From contig NZ_JBDXXH010000001.1 in assembly GCF_040373385.1 (NCBI RefSeq), forward strand, positions 673,400 through 737,399: a stretch of 64,000 bases of DNA, written 5' to 3'. A program made the position numbers and the translations under genes. Each line of letters begins with the position of its first letter. Positions within the stretch are counted from its first letter, which is position 1. Shown here piece after piece: positions 35,393 to 42,794 of this stretch. Origin of the DNA: Nitratidesulfovibrio sp. (lineage in GTDB: Bacteria; Desulfobacterota; Desulfovibrionia; Desulfovibrionales; Desulfovibrionaceae). The notes under the pieces are model-generated. The model had not been told where the DNA came from, made no database searches, and saw only the letters and a program-made list of their open reading frames with translations.

Positions 35393-35473
35393 CGGCACCG
35401 CGCCGTTCCCCTTCCACTTCCGCAACACCATGACGGCAACCGCCCGGCGGTGCCGATGAACAAGGAGAGACGC

Positions 35474-35872
35474 ATGTACGGACACATGCTGCGTGTGCAT
35501 GGCGAACATCTGGCCAAGGGGCAGGAACTGCCCAGGAACGCCCAGGCCGTGGGCAACGGCGGCCCGCAGCGCGCGGGTTCGATGATGGGCGCAGCCGAGG
35601 TCGCCGCCGTGGCCGCCACGCCAGTCACCCTGGGTGACGGCAAGAGCCTTACCCTGATGCTGGAAGACAGCGACGACGGCACCGCCTTTGCCGCGTTGCC
35701 CGTGTCGTTCCGGCGCAGCACCCCCGGCGGGCGCACCTGGGCCGGGGGCGAGGTGCTGGGCCGCCTGCCCCTGCCCTCCGACTGCCGCCGCCACGTGCGC
35801 GTGGTGATCGGCACCGACGACGCCGGGGCCTCCGGCACCGTGGACGTCGTCTTCGACTACCTGCCGCGCTAG
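35474..35872 (+). CDS. Capsid cement/decoration protein (Bbp16-like)
   Basis: A 132-residue protein directly after the major capsid gene. The N-terminus (MYGHMLRVHGEHLAKGQELP) is extended; the remainder alternates strands (SLTLMLEDSDDGTAFAALPV, RHVRVVIGTDDAGASGTVDV, VFDYLPR), fitting a beta-rich capsid-stabilising protein such as BPP-1 Bbp16. AAGGAGA lies six bases upstream of the chosen ATG. An in-frame ATG at 35456 would add six residues but has no ribosome site. Confidence 0.72.
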   Translation: MYGHMLRVHGEHLAKGQELPRNAQAVGNGGPQRAGSMMGAAEVAAVAATPVTLGDGKSLTLMLEDSDDGTAFAALPVSFRRSTPGGRTWAGGEVLGRLPLPSDCRRHVRVVIGTDDAGASGTVDVVFDYLPR

Positions 35873-35955
35873 CGCGGCCACGGACCGCAACCCCCGCCCG
35901 CACCCGCCATACCACGGCGGGTCGGGCGGGGAACATGGCACGGAGGTGCCCCACC

Positions 35956-36570
35956 ATGACCAATGACATGACCAAGGATGGAGCGCCGGGCCACGTCCCG
36001 GCGGTGCACGAGGAACCGGCGGTACACGAGGAACCGGCAGGGTGCGTCCCCGGTGCGGCGGCGGCCCCCGCTTCGCCCGCCTTGCCCGGCTCCCCGGATG
36101 TGGCGGAAACGTCCGAACCCGCCGAACCGCCCACCCGCGCGGACGTGCGCCGCTTCCGCCTGGCGACCCTGCGCGCCCGGCTGGCCCTGCTGGGGGTGGC
36201 CTTTGACCCGTCCACCGACGAGGCCACCCTGCGGCGCATGCTGCGCGCAGCGGAGGGCCAGAGGGACGAAGCTCCCGTGATGGGCGCGCCCAATGCGCCC
36301 GATGTGTCCGGTTCGCCCGATGCGTCCGGTGCGTCCGGTGCGTCTGGCGCGTCTGGCACAACAGGTGCCGCCGACCCCGCCCCGGCGGTGCCCGACCTGC
36401 CGCCCAGCGCCGCCATGCGCCGGGCCACGGCCCGCCACCTGCGCGAACGCCAGCGCGTGGCGGCGGAGGATACCGGAGTCAGCGGAGTAACCGGGTCCCC
36501 CAGAACCCCCAGAACTGACGGAACTGGCAGAACCGTCGGGGGCCGCCCGCGCGGCAGGGGGCGGTCATGA
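35956..36570 (+). CDS. Phage structural-cluster protein with repeat-rich linkers
   Basis: A 204-residue protein. Only the middle (about 60-105) looks folded: TRADVRRFRLATLRARLALL then GVAFDPSTDEATLRRMLRAA, a helical SAP-like or adaptor-like pair. The flanks are low complexity with AVHEEP repeats and SGASGASGAS encoded by 9-bp repeats (about 36300-36365), and the end is Arg-rich (GGRPRGRGRS). CGGAGG lies nine bases before the ATG. It overlaps the tail tubular A gene by ATGA. Small linker-rich proteins in this slot are seen in related phages; function unknown. Confidence 0.65.
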   Translation: MTNDMTKDGAPGHVPAVHEEPAVHEEPAGCVPGAAAAPASPALPGSPDVAETSEPAEPPTRADVRRFRLATLRARLALLGVAFDPSTDEATLRRMLRAAEGQRDEAPVMGAPNAPDVSGSPDASGASGASGASGTTGAADPAPAVPDLPPSAAMRRATARHLRERQRVAAEDTGVSGVTGSPRTPRTDGTGRTVGGRPRGRGRS

Positions 36571-37163
36571 GCGCCGGTTTTACCCCCAATGCGGTCGCCA
36601 GTTCCCCCCAGACCAGCGAGGTGTCCATCTGCAACAAGGCCCTGCGCTACCTGGGCGCCCCGGAAATCGTGGCCCTGGACCAGCCCTCGCGCGAGGCGGA
36701 CCTGTGCTCCCGCTATTACGCGGAAGCCCGCGACGAATTGCTGGAACACCACCACTGGAACTTCGCCACCCGCTACACCTCGCTGGCCCCGCTGGCTGCG
36801 GTGCCGCCCTTCGGCTTTGCCTGCGCCTACCGCCTGCCCGGCGACTGCCTGCGGGTGCGCCGCCTGCGCAGCGAGCCGCCCTTCGAGGTGGTGGAGGCGC
36901 GCACCCTGTACACCGACGCGGCCCCGGCAGAAGCGGTGCTGACCGTGCGCGTCACCGACCCGGCCCGCTTCCCGGCCCTGTTCGTCGAGGCGCTGGCCCG
37001 CCGTCTGGCCGCCGCGCTGGCCGTGCCGCTCATGAACAGCTCGCGCACCGAGCAGGCCATGCTCCAGCGTTTCGGGGATGCCCTGGAGGCCGCCCGCGTG
37101 GCCGACGCCGCCGAGGGCGCGTCCGACCCCGTGGAGATCAACCCCTGGCTTCTGGCGAGGTAA
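36567..37163 (+). CDS. Tail tubular protein A (T7 gp11-like adaptor)
   Basis: A 198-residue neck protein of the T7 gp11 family that forms the ring under the portal. The family pattern is clear: SEVSICNKALRYLGAPEIVA, EADLCSRYYAEARDELLEHH then HWNFATRYTSLA, FACAYRLPGDCLRVRRLR, and the helical end FPALFVEALARRLAAALAVP, TEQAMLQRFGDALEAARVAD. Length is typical. It is coupled to the genes on both sides (ATGA overlap upstream, 3-base gap downstream to tail tubular B). Confidence 0.88.
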   Translation: MSAGFTPNAVASSPQTSEVSICNKALRYLGAPEIVALDQPSREADLCSRYYAEARDELLEHHHWNFATRYTSLAPLAAVPPFGFACAYRLPGDCLRVRRLRSEPPFEVVEARTLYTDAAPAEAVLTVRVTDPARFPALFVEALARRLAAALAVPLMNSSRTEQAMLQRFGDALEAARVADAAEGASDPVEINPWLLAR

Positions 37164-37166
37164 CCC

Positions 37167-39245
37167 ATGGCGCGCACCACCCTGATCCAGAACAGCTTCA
37201 ACGCGGGCGAACTGTCGCCCCTCATGGCCGCGCGGGGCGATCAGGCCCGATACGCCAGCGGCTGCCGCGTGCTGCGCAACATGCTGCTGCACCCGCATGG
37301 CCCGGCTTTCCGGCGGCCCGGCCTGCGCTTCATGGGGCCGTGCGCCGACGAAACGACACCGCCCCGGCTGGTGCCCTTCGTATTCAACGAGGAACAGGCC
37401 TACGTGCTGGAGTTCGCCCCGGAACGGCTGCGGGTGTGGTGGCGCGGGGGGCTGGTGCTGGGGGGTGACGGCGCGCCGCTGACGGTGCCTACCCCCTACG
37501 CGGCGGGACACCTGCCCACGTTGCGCTGGTGCCAGTCCGCCGACGTGCTCTACCTGGTCACGCCCCATGCCGCCCCGCGCAAGCTGGAGCGCCACGGCCA
37601 CGCCGACTGGCGGCTGGTGACGGTGGATTTCGGCCCGCGCGTGGCCACGCCCACGGGGTTGCGCTCCACGGGGGCGCCGTCCGGCACCCGCCTGCACCGC
37701 TACGTGATCACCGCCGTGTCCGTGGACACCGGCGAGGAAAGCCTGCCCACAGCGGAACTGGGCGTCACCGCCGGGACTCCTGCGGAAGGTTCCGCCGTCA
37801 ACCTGGCCTGGGACGCCGTGGAAGGGGCCAGCGAATACCGGGTGTACAAGGCCGGGGGCGGGGCCTCGGTGTACGGCTTGCTGGGCACCGCAGCCACGGG
37901 CGAAACCTATGCCGATACGGGCCGCACGCCGGACTTTGCCGAAGGCCCGCCCGAGCACCGCAACCCCTTCGAAGGGGCGGACGACTACCCCTCGTCGGTG
38001 CAGTTCTGGCAACAGCGGCTGTGCTTCGCCGGGTCGCGCAGCCATCCGCAAACCATCTGGGCCAGCCGTACCGGCTGCTACGAGAACATGGACGTCTCGC
38101 GTCCGCTCCAGACCGACGACGCGGTCACCGTCACCATCGCCTCGGAAACGGTCAGCGCCGTGCGCTGGATGATGCCCGCCCGCAAGCTGCTGGTGGGCAC
38201 CGGCGGCGGCGAATGGACCCTTTCCGGGCAGGGCAGCGAGCCGTTCTCGCCCTTGTCGTGCCTGCTGGAATTCCAGTCGGCGCGCGGCTCGGCGGAACTG
38301 CCGCCCCTGGCCGTGGGCGACGGGGTGCTGGCCGTGCAGCGCGGGGGCCGGGCTGTGCGCGACTTTCGCTACAGCCTGGACGTGGACGGCTATTCCGGCG
38401 CGGACCAGACCATTCTGGCCGAACACATGCTGCGGGGCCGCAACATCGTGGACTGGGCCTACCAGCAGTCGCCCCATTCTGTGGTGTGGTGCGCCATGGA
38501 CGACGGCACCATGGCCGGGCTTACCCTTATCGCCGAGCATCAGGTGGCGGGCTGGCATCGCCACGATACCGGCGGCGCGGTGGAGGCGCTGTGCGTGGTG
38601 CCCGGCCCGCCTTCCGACCCCGCAGGGGGCGACGAGTTGTGGCTGGTGGTGCGCCGCGACGTTAACGGCGCGCCGCGGCGGTACATCGAGCGGCTGGACC
38701 CGGCCTTCGAGTCGGATACCCCGGCCCCGGCGTTTTTCGTGGATTCCGGGCTGTCGTATCAGGGGCCGCCCGTGGCCGCGCTGGGCGGGCTGGAACACCT
38801 GGAAGGGCGCGAGGTGTCCATACTGGCCGATGGCTGGGTGCATCCGCCGCGCACCGTGGCGGGCGGGCACATCGAACTGGACCGTCCGGCCTCGGTGATC
38901 CACGCCGGGCTCGGCTATGCCAGCGACCTTGCCCCGGTAACGCAGGAGTTCGTGGCGGGCGATGGTCCCACCCAGGGCCGGGTGCGCCGGGTGGGCCGGG
39001 CGCGGGTGCGGCTGTATCGCTCGTCGGGGTTCAAGGCCGGGCCGGACGCGGACCACCTGCGCGAGGTGCTGTTCCGCACCGCACAGGACCCGCCGGGGCA
39101 GGCGCTGCCGCTGTTCGACGGCGACCGCGAGGTGACCCTGGATGCGCGGCTGGGCACGCAGGGCAGCCTGCACGTGCGGCAGGACGACCCGCTGCCGCTG
39201 ACGGTGCTGGCGGTGATCAGCGAAGTGGAGGTGGGCGAGGCATGA
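37167..39245 (+). CDS. Tail tubular protein B / nozzle (T7 gp12-like)
   Basis: A 692-residue beta-propeller tail nozzle protein. It opens with the family signature TTLIQNSFNAGELSPLMAAR then GDQARYASGCRVLRNMLLHP, followed by FRRPGLRFMG. A fibronectin-III-like insert is at about 165-250 (RYVITAVSVDTGEESLPTAE, GASEYRVYKAGG). Later FWQQRLCFAGSRSHPQTIWA, SRTGCYENMDVS and GGGEWTLSGQG belong to the core found in podoviral nozzles. Full length and intact. It overlaps the next gene by ATGA. Confidence 0.9.
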   Translation: MARTTLIQNSFNAGELSPLMAARGDQARYASGCRVLRNMLLHPHGPAFRRPGLRFMGPCADETTPPRLVPFVFNEEQAYVLEFAPERLRVWWRGGLVLGGDGAPLTVPTPYAAGHLPTLRWCQSADVLYLVTPHAAPRKLERHGHADWRLVTVDFGPRVATPTGLRSTGAPSGTRLHRYVITAVSVDTGEESLPTAELGVTAGTPAEGSAVNLAWDAVEGASEYRVYKAGGGASVYGLLGTAATGETYADTGRTPDFAEGPPEHRNPFEGADDYPSSVQFWQQRLCFAGSRSHPQTIWASRTGCYENMDVSRPLQTDDAVTVTIASETVSAVRWMMPARKLLVGTGGGEWTLSGQGSEPFSPLSCLLEFQSARGSAELPPLAVGDGVLAVQRGGRAVRDFRYSLDVDGYSGADQTILAEHMLRGRNIVDWAYQQSPHSVVWCAMDDGTMAGLTLIAEHQVAGWHRHDTGGAVEALCVVPGPPSDPAGGDELWLVVRRDVNGAPRRYIERLDPAFESDTPAPAFFVDSGLSYQGPPVAALGGLEHLEGREVSILADGWVHPPRTVAGGHIELDRPASVIHAGLGYASDLAPVTQEFVAGDGPTQGRVRRVGRARVRLYRSSGFKAGPDADHLREVLFRTAQDPPGQALPLFDGDREVTLDARLGTQGSLHVRQDDPLPLTVLAVISEVEVGEA

Positions 39246-39988
39246 GCGCGCATCCTGTCCACGTCACTCGCCCCGCCCATGTCACTCGCCCTGTCCACGC
39301 CACTCGCCCCGTTCACGTCACTCGCTCCGCCCACGCCGTTGCGGATTCCCCGGCTGTTCCGCCCCCCCCAGCCCCGGCAGTCCCGGCATCCCCGGCCCCC
39401 GTGCCCGCAAGGCGCCCGGCGGGCACGGTGCGCACGGGCTTTGCCCGGCCCGGCGCGAATGGGCGCACCCGGCTGCACGTGGTCCCGGCGCGTCGCCAGC
39501 ACCTGCGCCAGGTGCTGCCCCGCTTGCGCCCGCGCGACCGGGCGGAACTGGAGGCCCTTGGCCCGCGCGGCGCCGTGGCCGAGGCGGCGCGGGCCTTCGC
39601 CCTGTCGCCCCTGCGCTGGGCGGTGTTGCGCGGCGGGCGGTGCGTGGCCCTGTTCGGCGCGCGGCCCTTTCCCGGCATGCCGGACACGGCGGCACCGTGG
39701 CTGTTCGGCACCCCGGACCTGGATGCGGAAGGCCGGGCGCTGGCCCGGCTGGGGCCGCTGTTTGCCGCACGCATGCGCGCGGCATGGCCCCGGCTGGTGA
39801 ACATGATCCACGCCCCGGCCCTGGCGGGGCGCCCGGCCACGGCGCGCTGGCTGGCCCGGTGCGGATTTGCCGTGGCAGCGCACCCCATGCCGCTGGGGCA
39901 TGGCGGCGCGCCGTTCCATCCCTTTACTTCCGGCGATTTCCCTGCGGCCAGCGTTGCGCCGGAACAACCGACCAACACGGGAGGATGA
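39242..39988 (+). CDS. Gp13-like internal virion protein A (acetyltransferase-like fold)
   Basis: A 248-residue protein. After ~75 low-complexity residues (HVTRP/HATRP units encoded by 12-15-bp repeats, then Pro/Ala) comes the family core: HVVPARRQHLRQVLPRLRPR, DRAELEALGPRGAVAEAARA, ALSPLRWAVLRGGRCVALFG, APWLFGTPDLDAEGRALARL, HAPALAGRPATARWLARCGF. This matches phage Gp13 (T7 internal core/assembly) proteins, which share a GNAT-like arrangement without proven activity. It sits between nozzle and internal virion protein B, the T7-like order. Confidence 0.78.
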   Translation: MSAHPVHVTRPAHVTRPVHATRPVHVTRSAHAVADSPAVPPPPAPAVPASPAPVPARRPAGTVRTGFARPGANGRTRLHVVPARRQHLRQVLPRLRPRDRAELEALGPRGAVAEAARAFALSPLRWAVLRGGRCVALFGARPFPGMPDTAAPWLFGTPDLDAEGRALARLGPLFAARMRAAWPRLVNMIHAPALAGRPATARWLARCGFAVAAHPMPLGHGGAPFHPFTSGDFPAASVAPEQPTNTGG

Positions 39989-39989
39989 C

Positions 39990-40499
39990 ATGTGCGGATT
40001 GCCCCAGGCCCTGGTGGCAGCGGCCATTCTGCAGGGCGGCTACACCCTGATGGATTCGAACCGGACCGCCAGCGCCACCAAGGCGCAGCAGGAATACCAG
40101 GCGGCCACCCAGCGCAACGCGGCCTTGCAGGCCAATTACCAGATCGAGGAGACCCAGCGCGACGCCGAGCGCACCGAACGGGCACTGAAGCGTCAGGCAC
40201 GTTCGCAGCAGGCGGGGGTGCGCTCGCTGCTGGCGGCGTCGGGCATGGACGCCGGGTCGGGCAGTGCGCTGGACGTGTTGCAGGACCAGTCGCTGGCCGC
40301 CGAGGTCGACGTGCTGGACGTGCGGCGGCAGTCGGAACGGCGGCAGCGGGCCCTGGAATATCAGGCGGCGGGGGCGGACAGCAGTGCCTCGCTGCTGATG
40401 GGCATGGCCAACGACCCGTGGTCGCGGGTGCGCCAGGGCTGGCGCAGCGGCATGATCATCGGCAACACCGTGCAGGGCGCGGGCAACCTTCTGATGTAG
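39990..40499 (+). CDS. Internal virion protein B (T7 gp14-like)
   Basis: A 169-residue protein: hydrophobic start (ALVAAAILQGGYTLMDSN), a long helix rich in Gln/Arg/Glu (QQEYQAATQRNAALQANYQI, ETQRDAERTERALKRQARSQ), then the conserved LLAASGMDAGSGSALDVLQD motif of gp14-like ejection proteins and a final amphipathic helix. In T7 this is ejected into the outer membrane. The large ejection proteins that should follow (gp15, gp16 with transglycosylase) are absent: the next gene, 90 bases on, is the fibre. GAGG is four bases before the ATG, which begins one base after the previous stop. Confidence 0.82.
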   Translation: MCGLPQALVAAAILQGGYTLMDSNRTASATKAQQEYQAATQRNAALQANYQIEETQRDAERTERALKRQARSQQAGVRSLLAASGMDAGSGSALDVLQDQSLAAEVDVLDVRRQSERRQRALEYQAAGADSSASLLMGMANDPWSRVRQGWRSGMIIGNTVQGAGNLLM

Positions 40500-40589
40500 G
40501 CCTTCCTGCCATGGTACCGGCCCCGGGCGGTATCCGGGGTTGGAAACTGCCCCCAGGGCAGTGCCATCAGGAACGCAAAGGAGCGGACA

Positions 40590-42185
40590 ATGACCATCGT
40601 ATCGACGAACACCGTCGAACAGTACACCGGCAACGGCACGCAGACGGAGTGGCCGGTGACCTTCCCGTTCCTGCGGCCCGAGGACGTGCGGGCCGTGGTG
40701 AGCGGGACCGGCGGCGACAGGGTGCTGGCGTACGGCACCGACTACGTGGCCGCCGCGCTGCCGGGTGGCGGGGGCAGCGTGATTACCATGCCGGGCGCAC
40801 CGGGCGCGCCCGGCGTGGTGGGCGCGGGCGAACACCTGACGCTGTGGCTGGACCAGCCCTTCACGCAGGAGATGGACCTGCGCAACACCGGCGTGCTGGA
40901 CGCGGAAATGCTGGAGCACGGCTTTGACCGGCTGACCCTGATGGCCCAGCAACTGCGCGAGGAAGTGGGGCGCTGCGTCAAGGTGCCCCTGACCGACCAG
41001 TCCACACGGCCCGACGCCCTGCTGGAGGGCATTACCGCCAACGTGGGCCGTGCGGAACTGGCGGCGCTGGCCGCGCAAGATCAGGCGGCACTTGCCACGG
41101 ATTGCGCGGAACGGGCGGAAACCGCCGCCACCAGCGCCGATGCCGCGCTGACCGGTGTGCAGCAACTGCATGGCGAGGTGATCCAGGCCGTGGCGGATGC
41201 GCGGGAAGATGTGGCGGGGTCCGCCGCGTTCGTGCCCATCGGGGCCATCCTCGACTTTCCGGTGAACACGGTGCCTGCGGGCTTTCTGGTGTGCGCCGGG
41301 CAGGTGGTGACGCGGGCGGCGTATCCGGAACTGGTCACCTACCTGACCGGGGGGCCGGAAGCCCTTTCCGCCACCCTGCCCGATTACCGGGGCACGCTGA
41401 GCCGCGCGGCGGACCTTGGGCGCGGGCTGGCCCCCGACGTGGTCGTGGGCGGCTACCTTGCCGATGCCTTTCAGGGGCACTGGCATTCGTTCTATCGGCA
41501 CCAGAATGACCAGGTGCCGTCCGGCGGCGGGCAATATCTCACGGTCAACAACCCCACAATTCCCGTGCTTGTGGGCAATGGCGTGGTGCGTGGTGCCGTT
41601 GCCGACGGCGTGAACGGCACGCCGCGCGTGGCGGCGGAAACACGCGGCAAGAGCTACGGCGTGGTGCGCTGCATCAAGGCGTATCACGCGCCCATGGGCG
41701 CGGAACCGGTGGATATTGCGGAAGTGATGGACCGGCTGGATGCCATGGCGGCGGTTGTCAGCCCCGAAGTGGGGCGATTCTGCCTTGTTGGTGCGACCAC
41801 CAGTGGCCAGTCGTTTCCCGCCAATGTGAACACCACTGTCGCCGCCCTTGGCGGAAGAGTTCAGTTCGGGGGGGAAGCATGGCCCGACGCGGGCGACGGT
41901 TCGCTGTCCATCATCGTTCCCGAGGCTGGGACGTACGAGATCGAGGCCAAGCTTACCCTTCTCAGCGGGACGAACAGTTCGGCATTCGCGTGGATTTCCG
42001 TGAACGGCAGCCTCCTTTCCGCGTCGATAGCCTATGCCCCCACGACATACTGGACTTTTTTGCATCCCCGTGTGGTGCGGACGCTTGCAGCGGGCGACAT
42101 CGTGCGCATCGTGACGCAATCCACGGCCACGACGCAGAGCGGCTCAGGCGGGACGGCGACGTTGACCCTACAGCGCGTGAGGTAG
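40590..42185 (+). CDS. Tail fibre / tail collar protein
   Basis: A 531-residue adhesin in three parts. N-terminal (1-130): T7-fibre-like virion-binding domain (NTVEQYTGNGTQTEWPVTFP, DYVAAALPGGGGSVITMPGA). A helical stalk follows (LAAQDQAALATDCAERAETA). Middle (about 210-380): phage tail collar domain (PIGAILDFPVNTVPAGFLVC, TLPDYRGTLSRAADLGRG, AFQGHWHSFY). C-terminal (about 390-531): a separate beta-rich, C1q/TNF-like domain (GQSFPANVNTTVAALGGRVQ, YEIEAKLTLLSGTNSSAFAW), less GC-rich than the rest, probably the receptor-binding tip. AAAGGAG lies six bases before the start. Fibre C-termini are commonly swapped between phages. Confidence 0.88.
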   Translation: MTIVSTNTVEQYTGNGTQTEWPVTFPFLRPEDVRAVVSGTGGDRVLAYGTDYVAAALPGGGGSVITMPGAPGAPGVVGAGEHLTLWLDQPFTQEMDLRNTGVLDAEMLEHGFDRLTLMAQQLREEVGRCVKVPLTDQSTRPDALLEGITANVGRAELAALAAQDQAALATDCAERAETAATSADAALTGVQQLHGEVIQAVADAREDVAGSAAFVPIGAILDFPVNTVPAGFLVCAGQVVTRAAYPELVTYLTGGPEALSATLPDYRGTLSRAADLGRGLAPDVVVGGYLADAFQGHWHSFYRHQNDQVPSGGGQYLTVNNPTIPVLVGNGVVRGAVADGVNGTPRVAAETRGKSYGVVRCIKAYHAPMGAEPVDIAEVMDRLDAMAAVVSPEVGRFCLVGATTSGQSFPANVNTTVAALGGRVQFGGEAWPDAGDGSLSIIVPEAGTYEIEAKLTLLSGTNSSAFAWISVNGSLLSASIAYAPTTYWTFLHPRVVRTLAAGDIVRIVTQSTATTQSGSGGTATLTLQRVR

Positions 42186-42189
42186 AGCA

Positions 42190-42507
42190 ATGCACAACGA
42201 ACGCATGCACGAGGCCTTGTGCCGCCTGTACCCCGATGCCCCGGAAGGCGCGTGGGAACTGGCGTGCGGCCCGGAGACGGATTGGGACGTGATGATTTCG
42301 GAGTGGAGGCTGGAAGAGGCGCAGCCCGCGCAGGCGGCGCTGGACGCGGTGTACGCGCAACTGGCGCAGGAAGAGGCTACCCCTCGCCCGCCCGAACCGG
42401 AAGCGCTGGACCTGAATGCCATCACCTATGCCCAGGCCGATGCCATCATCCGCGCCGAAAGCGTGGAGGATTTGCGGCTGGCAATGCTGGACGTGCTGGG
42501 GTTGTAG
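42190..42507 (+). CDS. Small fibre-adjacent protein (assembly chaperone-like?)
   Basis: A 105-residue acidic protein: MHEALCRLYPDAPEGAWELA then DWDVMISEWRLEEAQPAQAA, LDAVYAQLAQEE and the end DLNAITYAQADAIIRAESVE, LRLAMLDVLGL. The pattern of a short protein with P-x-x-xW-x-x and 'ISEWR' right after a fibre gene resembles XkdW/fibre-associated proteins; assignment is loose. It starts four bases after the fibre stop and is the last gene of the structural operon. From here to 42734 no feature is seen. Confidence 0.65.
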   Translation: MHNERMHEALCRLYPDAPEGAWELACGPETDWDVMISEWRLEEAQPAQAALDAVYAQLAQEEATPRPPEPEALDLNAITYAQADAIIRAESVEDLRLAMLDVLGL

Positions 42508-42734
42508 GGGAGGGGCGAAGGAAAGAGGACAAGAGGCAGCGGCAGGCAGGGGCTACGGCTGGCAAGAAGCCGTTGAACACAGGGGCAGCGGCGGACACGG
42601 AAGAGCAGAGGACACGGAACAGAGGAGTGCAAGGGCACCGCTGGACCGGGTTTCGTTAAGGCACGGCACCGCGCGTGGATGATGGATGCGGGCGGTGATG
42701 CCCAGCGCGAGTGGCGCGCGTGGCGCGGAATGAC

Positions 42735-42760
42735 AAGGCCCCCGGCATGCCGGGGGCCTT
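42735..42760. terminator. Bidirectional terminator at end of virion cluster
   Basis: A perfect 26-base palindrome, AAGGCCCCCGGCA/TGCCGGGGGCCTT, followed by TT on the plus strand and preceded by a short T-run on the minus strand read (TTGTCA). It separates the rightward virion operon from the leftward pentapeptide gene. A near-identical palindrome lies beyond the other end of that gene (44885-44914). Confidence 0.85.
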
Positions 42761-42794
42761 TGCATGGGCGTAAAGGTTGAGGGAGAGAGGTGTG

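Noticed and set aside
35649-39173. A 1174-residue open frame on the minus strand across the capsid and tail genes
   Set aside because: It is antisense to clear virion genes; its His/Gly/Val-rich composition is the usual reverse-frame shadow in GC-rich DNA and no ribosome site or family pattern is present. The same applies to long minus frames at 30696-32549, 39924-42119 and 49182-51374.
40590-42185. Possible diversity-generating retroelement target in the tail fibre
   Set aside because: Although the head module resembles BPP-1, no reverse transcriptase, template repeat or accessory gene is visible, and the fibre tip is not a C-type lectin fold.
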